DNA of 10,845 bases from positions 1-10,845 of the forward strand of contig CALIUX010000022.1 of the NCBI GenBank assembly GCA_938048505.1, written 5' to 3'. The notes under the pieces were generated by a model, which was not told the DNA's origin, made no database searches, and saw only the letters and a list, made by a program, of their open reading frames with translations. Position numbers and translations under genes: made by a program. Of the stretch, positions 1-5,558 are shown in pieces (positions within the stretch are counted from its first letter, which is position 1; every line of letters starts with the position of its first letter). This DNA is from an uncultured Pseudomonadales bacterium (GTDB taxonomy: Bacteria; Pseudomonadota; Gammaproteobacteria; Pseudomonadales; Cellvibrionaceae).

Positions 1-158
1 AAATCAAATGTGCCATCACCGTCTGTATCGGTTGGGCCACACTGCGCAAACGCATAATGCGGCGCCGACATAACGCACAATATGCCAAATAATTTAAAAG
101 GCTTAGAAAGGCTTAATAAAAAATGCTTTCTTTTTTGTGTCAGTTTGCAATTAGACAT
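1..158 (-). CDS. Secreted protein, N-terminal part only (runs off left edge)
   Basis: A leftward frame opens with ATG at 158-156 and stays open to the window edge, giving 52 codons. An AGGT Shine-Dalgarno-like motif lies 6-7 bases before the ATG on the minus strand. The first 38 or so residues form a typical signal peptide: a Lys/Arg-rich start (KLTQKRK), a hydrophobic stretch (LFGILCVM) and an AFA cleavage motif. The predicted mature protein begins QCGPTDTDGDGTFD. The Asp-rich DTDGDG motif resembles thrombospondin type 3 or dockerin-like calcium-binding loops, so an exported or surface calcium-binding protein is plausible. Too little remains to name the family. The AT-rich spacer behind it should hold its promoter. 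Confidence 0.6.
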   Translation of the reverse strand, partial: MSNCKLTQKRKHFLLSLSKPFKLFGILCVMSAPHYAFAQCGPTDTDGDGTFD

Positions 159-440
159 GCCAAGACCTGAATTTTTTCGATAATAGTTAACTTATTGTAG
201 TCAAATAAATTACATAACAAGCTCTTTCTAAGAACTTTTTAGATCAACTAACAAAGCAATATAAAACCTATAAAATCCACACAATAAAATATAAAAAAGA
301 TTTAGCATTATTAAAAATAATGGAATTTAATCTACGATCATAAAAAATTAATATTAAAATGTTAACAATCTACATTTATTAACCTGAACAGCATCAAATC
401 AATAAAAAATTCTTAACAGATGCTGTTTTAGATTATCAAG

Positions 441-511
441 CCTTTTAAGCGACATACTTCAAACCATATCTTTTAAGTCATACCCTTTAAGCCGCATCTT
501 GCAAATCATAT
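441..511. repeat. Diverged direct repeat, 29-base units
   Basis: The stretches 441-469 and 483-511 align without gaps at 22 of 29 positions. Both begin CC(T/C)TTTAAGC and end AAA(C/T)CATAT. A shorter related piece, TCTTTTAAGTCATA, lies between them at 469-482. The units are not inverted and no gene covers them. They could be binding sites or the remains of a small duplication. Function unknown. Confidence 0.4.
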
Positions 512-513
512 TT

Positions 514-533
514 TGCACACTAAATATTGTGCA
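514..533. repeat. Inverted repeat TGCACA/TGTGCA
   Basis: The arms TGCACA (514-519) and TGTGCA (528-533) are perfect complements around an 8-base AT-rich centre. This could be a dimeric regulator site in the spacer or chance. No partner regulator can be assigned. Confidence 0.25.
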
Positions 534-628
534 TATTCTTGAGCCAATACGAAAAGGGGATATGTGCAGAGGAAACCAAAAAAGTCGCGCTTACAATAGG
601 TCAGTCTATGATCTATATATGATATTAA

Positions 629-647
629 AATCATCTCGCTGATGATT
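629..647. repeat. Inverted repeat AATCATC/GATGATT
   Basis: Two perfect 7-base arms (629-635 and 641-647) flank a 5-base loop, TCGCT. They lie 16 bases before the first TetR-like palindrome. Read on the minus strand, the stem is followed by TTTTAATAT, which is weakly terminator-like, but no gene on that strand ends here. A small hairpin or a second operator are both possible. Confidence 0.3.
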
Positions 648-662
648 CGAGGGCAACCTTTT

Positions 663-704
663 TGAATGCTCATTCATATACAAACCTTTATGAATAAACA
701 TTCA
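663..704. promoter_or_regulatory. Two phased TetR-type operator palindromes
   Basis: TGAATGCTCATTCA (663-676) is a perfect palindrome with 6-base arms and a 2-base centre. TGAATAAACATTCA (691-704) repeats it with 5-base arms and centres 28 bases further on. A third right half-site, CATTCACATA (728-737), follows another 29 bases on, with only a degenerate left arm. Short palindromes of this kind are typical TetR-family operators, and the only regulator gene nearby is the tetR-type gene starting at 968. The link to that regulator is inferred. The sites lie about 290 bases before its start codon, unusually far for simple autoregulation. Confidence 0.45.
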
Positions 705-838
705 CATAGAAACAGGCGCATAAATAGCATTCACATAAACGCATCGATATAAAAGAAAGGAATGCACCTAGCAGAAAGCCCTATTACGCCACAACCTATC
801 AAGCTATCAAGCTCAAGCTATAACCTATGAAGCCATAA

Positions 839-961
839 ATAGAAGAAGGACTCTTTCAGAACCGCCGTAGCATTCAGTCAGCCGTGCCTGGCCTTATCAA
901 GGCAAAAGATTACGGCCTACTGATTGACAAAAAAACGCCAGCATTTACCATCACGGTTTAA
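839..961 (+). pseudogene. Possible C-terminal remnant of a lost gene upstream of tetR
   Basis: After a TAA at 836-838, one frame stays open for 40 codons to TAA at 959-961. It reads like ordinary protein: it contains EEGLFQNRR near the start and ends KTPAFTITV. It is more GC-rich than the spacer to its left and uses ordinary codons. There is no ATG in the frame. The only alternative start is GTG 884, which lacks a Shine-Dalgarno site. It ends 6 bases before the first ATG of the tetR-type gene, the spacing expected of an operon partner. The simplest reading is the tail of a gene whose front was deleted. I do not recognise the family, and a chance open frame cannot be excluded. Confidence 0.35.
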
Positions 962-967
962 CGATAG

Positions 968-1579
968 ATGAGATGTGCCCACTCCATGCAAGACCTCAAT
1001 GCAACTGCCCACAGAATCTTAGATGCTGCCGAAGTACTCACCCAAACTCTAGGTTTTAATGCTTTTAGCTACAAAGACCTGCAAAATGAAGTTGGAATCA
1101 AGACCTCAAGTATCCATTACTACTTTCCTACTAAACATGACCTTGCATCAACCATGACGGAGCGCTATACACAAGGCTTTGTCGAGCAATTAAGTTCAAT
1201 TGATGCTCAAAAATCATCGGGCCTCAGCCGCCTTAAGGCTTTAAGTCAGCTATTCAACCAAGTCTTATCAGAAGGTAAACTCTGCTTATGTGGGATGCTT
1301 GCCTGCGATATTGTTGCTCTCCCTCAGGCAGTACATGAGCAATTACGCCACTTTTTTAGTGTAATAGAGGAATGGGTCGGTCGAGCGATTGCGCTAGGGC
1401 AAGCGCAAGGCGATATTGCGCAATCGATTGATATCAAACTGAGTTCTGCGCATTTTTTAGCAGTTTTAGAAGGTGGGATGATGGTCGCTAGAACGCACCA
1501 GAAAGATCATAATTTTGAGGCAATGATGAATCAAAGCATTACCTACCTGACGGGATCATTTAAAGAAGCGGATAAGTGA
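968..1579 (+). CDS. TetR/AcrR-family transcriptional regulator
   Basis: This is a ligand-responsive DNA-binding repressor candidate of 203 residues, a normal length for the family. The N-terminal helix-turn-helix region is clear. RILDAAEVLTQTLGF (16-30) leads into the helix-turn-helix at about 33-59, containing the family-typical SSIHYYFPTKHDL. The C-terminal ligand domain has a KLCLCGMLACD segment near the middle, as in NemR/AcuR-like members with a Gly-Cys-containing helix. A TAG stop immediately precedes ATG 968, so the gene cannot start earlier. ATG 986 (MQDLNATAHR) is an equally good start, since neither has a clear Shine-Dalgarno site. The TGAAT/ATTCA palindromes at 663-704 may be its operators. 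The target gene and inducer are unknown. It overlaps the convergent gene's end by 24 bases. Confidence 0.85.
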   Translation: MRCAHSMQDLNATAHRILDAAEVLTQTLGFNAFSYKDLQNEVGIKTSSIHYYFPTKHDLASTMTERYTQGFVEQLSSIDAQKSSGLSRLKALSQLFNQVLSEGKLCLCGMLACDIVALPQAVHEQLRHFFSVIEEWVGRAIALGQAQGDIAQSIDIKLSSAHFLAVLEGGMMVARTHQKDHNFEAMMNQSITYLTGSFKEADK

Positions 1580-2560
1580 TAGGTCACCAAACACTGTTTC
1601 AACATGGCGAGCCTCTTGGTTCCACCCACGTAAGACAAGCAGTGTTTTTTTATCGGGCGATGTCCAAGAGAGCCCTGCCCCTACTGCACGCAAATTTTCT
1701 TCGCCTGAGCGTTTCAAACTTTCACCACTGGTTAAATTATTAAAATGGTCGCGGCCATACTTAAACTCAGCAAAAAAGTGAATGTTATGCGGAAAGCTAA
1801 CTGACAACATTGGGCCGGCATTAAACCCAATCGACTCTGCGTCAATCTGGCTCACAGTGTCAACAGGAATGGATAAAAAGTCAGGTTGAAATAACAATGA
1901 GTTAGGGTTTTCTAATTTAAGATTCTTGTAAGACCACCCACCAACAAGACTCAGTGCAAAGCGAGTTTCAGAACTCAACTGGGGACGATTCAAAAAAAAG
2001 TGATCAAATAAAGATTCCCCAAAAAAAGTATAGAAGTTATGCAAACCCAGCAATTCAAGCTTAGTAGATTGACTCTTCTCTAAAAAACGACGATTCTCCC
2101 CTACACCCTTTAAATTTTCAGCTTCCGTTTGAAATCCTTCTAATATTTGATAATTAAAAGAAATTTTTGAGTGTTTAAAGCGCGAATAAGAAAAAATTAA
2201 ATCTTGCGTTTTAGTTTCTTGATCATCTTTAATTGCATCAAATGCATAACCAATCTCAACACCATTCACATCAGCAAAAATACCAAAGCGCTCATTATTT
2301 GAAGGAGATAACCCAAAGTGAATTTTATCGCCAACATTATTAGCTGGGATATTAGCTATATTTTTTGAGCGATAGATTAAAGAATGATTAGTTTCTGGCT
2401 TAGAAAATGTAAAGCGTAATGAATTAAGCTTTAAATCTAAGGCACTAGCCGTAGATGAAAAAAATGAAAGCGCACCTAGCGCCCCACCCCAAAAAATACT
2501 AGCAGACAATGCAGAAGGTAAAAAAAGGCGGGGGATCGAGAGTTCTTTTATTTTTTTCAT
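1556..2560 (-). CDS. Putative outer-membrane beta-barrel protein, DUF4421-like
   Basis: I chose ATG 2560 because AAGAG lies 8 bases before it. GTG 2569 in the same frame would place that motif too close. The 334-residue product begins MKKIKELSIPRLF and has a hydrophobic signal core (ALSASIFWGGALGALSFF). It has a likely cleavage near STASA before LDLKLNS. The mature part is rich in short alternating hydrophobic and polar strands with many Tyr/Phe/Asn/Ser residues, and ends in a strand containing LSLIRFF, as in outer-membrane barrels. The strand order and the FNYQILEGFQ segment recall DUF4421 proteins, but that assignment is from memory and weak. It follows the DUF2489 gene on the same strand after a 232-base gap, so it probably has its own promoter. 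Its cargo or role is unknown. Confidence 0.6.
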   Translation of the reverse strand: MKKIKELSIPRLFLPSALSASIFWGGALGALSFFSSTASALDLKLNSLRFTFSKPETNHSLIYRSKNIANIPANNVGDKIHFGLSPSNNERFGIFADVNGVEIGYAFDAIKDDQETKTQDLIFSYSRFKHSKISFNYQILEGFQTEAENLKGVGENRRFLEKSQSTKLELLGLHNFYTFFGESLFDHFFLNRPQLSSETRFALSLVGGWSYKNLKLENPNSLLFQPDFLSIPVDTVSQIDAESIGFNAGPMLSVSFPHNIHFFAEFKYGRDHFNNLTSGESLKRSGEENLRAVGAGLSWTSPDKKTLLVLRGWNQEARHVETVFGDLSLIRFFK

Positions 2561-2792
2561 AATGCGCACTCTTAATTGGACAAGGTTAAAAATTAGAATT
2601 CAAAAATCCAAAAAGTTCGCAACCTTACCACTACAAAAGTAGCAAAAAGAAACTACTGCATACACTCTTAGGCATAGCAAACCAGCATGATTGCCACACC
2701 TCATAAAAGCCTCACGAATCCCTCACTTTTTCTACATAAAACAGTCAACATGGAATGACTTCTATAAAAAGCTCAAACCGAGGCATTCAGCA
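2561..2792. other. Spacer between the two leftward genes
   Basis: This 232-base gap is AT-rich. It holds the AAGAG ribosome-binding site of the gene to its left and alternating CTAC/GTAG motifs (2631-2634, 2639-2642, 2652-2655) that could form competing small hairpins. It also holds a 6-base inverted repeat, AAGGTT/AACCTT (2582-2587 and 2621-2626). No strong terminator follows the DUF2489 gene. No convincing gene or promoter was identified. Confidence 0.35.
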
Positions 2793-3293
2793 CTATACTG
2801 CAGAATAAAAGTGAGGCTTTTTATTCTCATCAAATTTTGCCAAGCTTTGGGCAGCAGCCTTGGCAAAATCTTGGTAATCGGCTTCAATGGAATCAATTGT
2901 TTTGAGATGCATACGCTTATCTTTTTTAGATAACGCTTTCCACTCTTTCAAAATAGGAATGTGAGCCAACTTCGAGTGAATCTGGTCAAACACTTTATAG
3001 GGCATACGCTCCTGCTCATTCATACCCAGTGCATCCATCACCTTACTGATACGAATACTGGCCTCACCAAGTTCAACTTGGTCACTCAAGTAACTTTTTG
3101 CAATAATGCGTAGGCTATTTGCAGCTTCTGTACGTTGCTTAGCCACTTTTCTTTCTTGCTCAGCAAGTAGCTGTGCATCGCGCTTACTGCGCAAATGCAA
3201 CTGCCAATGCAAAAAGACTGCAACGGCAATCAGCACAACAATAATGATTAACGCCAGCACCGTTAAGCTCGCTGACAAGAGTGTTTCAAACAT
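2793..3293 (-). CDS. DUF2489 family membrane-anchored protein
   Basis: ATG 3293 is preferred because AAAGG lies 8 bases before it. The same frame also offers ATG 3311, adding six residues, without a good ribosome-binding site. The 166-residue protein has one N-terminal transmembrane helix (about residues 5-29, TVLALIIIVVLIAVAVFL). A basic, helical and probably coiled segment follows (LRSKRDAQLLAEQERK). The DUF2489 core then contains the family-typical DQVELGEASIRIS, LAHIPILKEWKAL and IEADYQDFAKAA. DUF2489 is a gammaproteobacterial family with no established biochemical role, and the bulk of this protein should face the cytoplasm or periplasm from a single anchor. It is divergent from murI, with a 78-base shared promoter region. 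Function is not inferred. Confidence 0.8.
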   Translation of the reverse strand: MFETLLSASLTVLALIIIVVLIAVAVFLHWQLHLRSKRDAQLLAEQERKVAKQRTEAANSLRIIAKSYLSDQVELGEASIRISKVMDALGMNEQERMPYKVFDQIHSKLAHIPILKEWKALSKKDKRMHLKTIDSIEADYQDFAKAAAQSLAKFDENKKPHFYSAV

Positions 3294-3314
3294 ATTTTTA
3301 ACCTTTATCATCCA

Positions 3315-3337
3315 GTAAGCCTTTATAATAGGCTTAC
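3315..3337. promoter_or_regulatory. Inverted repeat with a consensus -10 hexamer at its centre, between divergent genes
   Basis: GTAAGCC (3315-3321) and GGCTTAC (3331-3337) are perfect complements around TTTATAATA. The centre contains a perfect plus-strand -10 box, TATAAT (3324-3329). The same centre reads TATTATAAA on the minus strand, so it could also serve the DUF2489 gene. A plus-strand start near 3336 would leave a leader of about 36 bases before murI. No good -35 hexamer is visible at 16-18 bases, so the promoter may need an activator, or the repeat may be a repressor site covering it. Confidence 0.4.
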
Positions 3338-3371
3338 GTTATCTATAGCGATTACACAATACACACCCATT

Positions 3372-4307
3372 ATGCATATTGCGTTTTTTGATTCTGGACT
3401 TGGTGGCATGAGCATTGCCCGCGAAGTCTTTACACATCCTGATTTTAACTGCCGATTTCAATCAAGCGTGCAGCATTGTAGCTATATAGCCGACACCGCT
3501 ACTTTCCCGTATGGAAATAAGCCCACTCAGTGGCTTCGGTCGAGGGTGTGTCAGGTTGTTGAGGCGTGCTTAGAGGAAATAACGCTAGCCAACCAAGCAG
3601 GTAATCACACGCCCAATACCAGCAGGCATCAAGTCAGCATACCGCCGATAGACATGCTAGTTGTTGCCTGTAATACGGCAAGCACCATTGCTTTAGATGC
3701 TTTACGTGCTCGATATGCATTCCCGATTATTGGCGTTGTGCCCGCAATTAAGCCCGCAGCCACTGCGTCACAATCTAAGAGTGTAGGCATACTCGCCACA
3801 CCTGCGACCATACAACGCGATTATACCGCACAACTGATCGAGAATTACGCCCCAGACTGTACTGTGGCGCTTTGGGGTTCAGAAGTACTGGTGCACCAAG
3901 CCGAATTGCAACTATTAGGTCAAGCAACTGACCAGCGTGCAATCGAGCAAGAACTACTTAATCTTATGGCGCAGCAGCCTGACATTGATACTATTGTACT
4001 GGCCTGCACGCACTTTCCCTTGCTCAAGCCTTTCTTTGAAGCAATACTCCCCAAGATGCAATGGGTTGACTCAGGTGAAGCCATTGCCCGGCGCGTTGTT
4101 CAGGTTTCGAATGAAAGCAAACCATTGCAAAAAACACCTGCATCCAACATGTCGCAAGTCAATCCCTTACTACCACCCGATACATACTTTCGTTTATTTA
4201 CAACAGGTGGTGATAAAAGCAGAGTCTATGCACCCTATTGCTCACGCTTAGCACAGCATGTTGCAACGTTTAAATCAGCCCAACACTTCACTATTACAAT
4301 CCAGTAA
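3372..4307 (+). CDS. murI: Glutamate racemase
   Basis: This enzyme interconverts L- and D-glutamate in the cytoplasm, supplying D-Glu for peptidoglycan. The 311-residue protein has the family hallmarks. FFDSGLGGMS (5-14) carries the substrate-binding Asp-Ser, and YIADTATFPYGNK (38-50) is the conserved tyrosine loop. VVACNTAST (97-105) contains the first catalytic base, Cys100, and VLACTHFPLL (209-218) the second, Cys212. It is somewhat longer than usual (about 265-290 residues). There is a polar insert near residues 72-92 and a loop near 250-270 before the C-terminal TTGG segment. No clear Shine-Dalgarno motif precedes ATG 3372, and no terminator follows, so some transcription may read on into the arsenate operon. 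It is probably a housekeeping gene. Confidence 0.95.
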   Translation: MHIAFFDSGLGGMSIAREVFTHPDFNCRFQSSVQHCSYIADTATFPYGNKPTQWLRSRVCQVVEACLEEITLANQAGNHTPNTSRHQVSIPPIDMLVVACNTASTIALDALRARYAFPIIGVVPAIKPAATASQSKSVGILATPATIQRDYTAQLIENYAPDCTVALWGSEVLVHQAELQLLGQATDQRAIEQELLNLMAQQPDIDTIVLACTHFPLLKPFFEAILPKMQWVDSGEAIARRVVQVSNESKPLQKTPASNMSQVNPLLPPDTYFRLFTTGGDKSRVYAPYCSRLAQHVATFKSAQHFTITIQ

Positions 4308-4312
4308 GCACA

Positions 4313-4386
4313 ACACCCATTAAAAACAATATCTAGTAAAACAGCGCCTATTAAAAAACGCCCCTTAAAAACAACGCCCAGCAAAC
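4313..4386. repeat. Degenerate short repeats behind murI
   Basis: Three to four related units lie in the spacer after murI: ACACCCATTAAAAAC (4313-4327), GCGCCTATTAAAAAAC (4344-4359), ACGCCCCTTAAAAAC (4358-4372) and a partial AACGCCCAGCAAAC (4373-4386). They share a C-rich core followed by TTAAAAAC. They run directly up to the putative Pho box. A small CAGCA/TGCTG hairpin (4379-4391) has no T-run and is not a convincing terminator. The role of the repeats is unknown. Confidence 0.4.
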
Positions 4387-4388
4387 TG

Positions 4389-4422
4389 CTGTCATTAAAA
4401 TGCCACGCTAAAGAAAGATACT
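4389..4422 (+). promoter_or_regulatory. Putative Pho box and -10 element of the arsenate operon
   Basis: CTGTCATTAAAATGCCAC (4389-4406) matches the known PhoB box (two CTGTCAT-like heptamers separated by 4 bases) at 14 of 18 positions. The first heptamer is perfect and the second matches 5 of 7. GATACT (4417-4422), an acceptable -10 hexamer with 4 of 6 consensus bases, starts exactly 10 bases after the box, the spacing used by PhoB-activated promoters where the box replaces the -35. The start site would fall near 4429, about 43 bases before the GAPDH ATG. TATATT at 4434-4439 is an alternative -10 without a good -35. Regulation by PhoB is inferred. Confidence 0.5.
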
Positions 4423-4471
4423 AGGCGGTTAGGTATATTAACGTTTATTTTTATTATTTTCAGAGTAACGC

Positions 4472-5545
4472 ATGTCTCAACAACCCTTAAAAATTGGCAT
4501 TAACGGTTTTGGTCGCATTGGTAGGCTGGTACTGCGCGCGGCGTTTGATTGGCCAAGCTTTCAATGCATTCATATCAACGATAATGGCGGAAACGCAGAA
4601 ACACTTTCACACTTATTGAATTATGATTCTGTTCATGGCCGCTGGCACCATGAGGCTGAAGTCATTCAGCAAACAGAGAGCCCACAGGCAGATAGCTCAC
4701 AGAATCAATGTATTGTGATTGGTGAGCAAACTATAGGTTATTCGCAGAATACAACAATAGACGAAACAGACTGGTCTGAGTGCGATATTGTCATCGAATG
4801 CACAGGCGTTATGCGCAAAAAAAGCTTACTGGAAGCTTACCTTAAACAAGGCGTAAAGCATGTACTCGTCAGTGCGCCCGTTAAGGAAGAGGGTGTACTC
4901 AACATGGTCATGGGGATTAACCACACTCTTTTTGATGCAGACCAACATAAAATTGTCACCGCCGCGTCTTGCACCACAAACTGCATTGCCCCTGCCGTCA
5001 AGGTGATTCATGAAAAGTTTGGCATCGTGCATGGCTCCATGACGACCTTGCATAACTTAACAAATACACAAACGCTAATAGACGCTCCACATAAAGATCT
5101 ACGGCGTGCACGTGCTTGTGGCATGAGCTTGATTCCAACCACAACCGGTTCGGCAACGGCTATTACCGAAATATTCCCTGAATTAAAAGGTCGCTTAAAT
5201 GGCCATGCCGTGCGTGTGCCATTAACGAATGCTTCCCTGACTGATTGCGTATTTGAGGTCAGCCAAAAAACATCCGCTGAGGAAGTGAATCAAGCGCTGT
5301 GCAGTGCAAGTGAAAATACGCTCAATGGTATTCTTGGCTATGAAGAAAAACCCTTGGTGAGTATTGATTATCGTACCGACCCACGCTCATCGGTTGTAGA
5401 TGCACTCTCGACTATGGTTATTAATGGCACGCAAGTTAAGCTTTATTTGTGGTATGACAATGAGTGGGGGTACGCCAACCGTACCGCTGAGCTTGCGCGT
5501 TATATTGGTGAAAAGCTTATCAATAACAAGCTTATCGCCAAATAG
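4472..5545 (+). CDS. ArsJ-associated glyceraldehyde-3-phosphate dehydrogenase
   Basis: The enzyme oxidises glyceraldehyde 3-phosphate with NAD. In ArsJ-linked members arsenate replaces phosphate, giving unstable 1-arseno-3-phosphoglycerate for export. The 357-residue protein has the Rossmann motif INGFGRIGR (10-18) and IHINDN (33-38) at the NAD site. The catalytic ASCTTNC carries Cys167, and the partner His194 lies in TTLHNLTNTQ. The phosphate-site loop is TTTGSATA. The DSVHGRW and PHKDLRRARA segments are typical of the ArsJ-linked branch as I recall it; housekeeping GapA has DSTHGRF and HKDWRGGRGA. About ten extra residues at 68-78 and a short C-terminal tail make it longer than GapA. GAG lies 6-7 bases before the ATG. 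arsJ starts 13 bases after the stop, so the two genes form an operon. Confidence 0.88.
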   Translation: MSQQPLKIGINGFGRIGRLVLRAAFDWPSFQCIHINDNGGNAETLSHLLNYDSVHGRWHHEAEVIQQTESPQADSSQNQCIVIGEQTIGYSQNTTIDETDWSECDIVIECTGVMRKKSLLEAYLKQGVKHVLVSAPVKEEGVLNMVMGINHTLFDADQHKIVTAASCTTNCIAPAVKVIHEKFGIVHGSMTTLHNLTNTQTLIDAPHKDLRRARACGMSLIPTTTGSATAITEIFPELKGRLNGHAVRVPLTNASLTDCVFEVSQKTSAEEVNQALCSASENTLNGILGYEEKPLVSIDYRTDPRSSVVDALSTMVINGTQVKLYLWYDNEWGYANRTAELARYIGEKLINNKLIAK

Positions 5546-5558
5546 AGTTTACTGAGTT

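Larger units (their letters stand above)
159..967. other. Long AT-rich intergenic region before the tetR-type gene
   Basis: About 800 bases with no complete gene visible. The left two thirds are very AT-rich. Contents: a diverged direct repeat (441-469 and 483-511, 22 of 29 bases alike), two small inverted repeats (514-533 and 629-647), TetR-operator-like palindromes (663-704, with a third half-site to 737), and a coding-like tail without a start (839-961). No tRNA or recognisable structured RNA was found by eye. A 22-codon frame from ATG 762 has its AAGGA motif directly against the ATG, so it is unlikely to be translated. Confidence 0.6.

Noticed and set aside
159..660. Searched for a tRNA, small RNA or phage attachment site in the AT-rich spacer
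   Set aside because: No T-arm consensus, cloverleaf, or terminator with a T-run was found. A GATTCGAGG piece at 644-652 has no supporting stems.
762..830. 22-codon frame after AAGGA upstream of tetR
   Set aside because: The ribosome-binding motif touches the ATG with no spacing, and the peptide is Ser-rich and resembles no known leader.
2802..2827. 9-base inverted repeat AGAATAAAA/TTTTATTCT near the DUF2489 gene end
   Set aside because: It lies inside coding sequence, is AT-only in its stem and has no T-run after it on the coding strand, so it is not a credible terminator.
2691..2933. Rightward open frame of 80 codons
   Set aside because: Much of it lies antisense to the end of the DUF2489 gene, the peptide is not protein-like, and no ribosome-binding site is visible.
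3629..3811. Leftward open frame inside murI
   Set aside because: It is antisense to a well-conserved racemase core, and the reading is explained by codon bias of the real gene.
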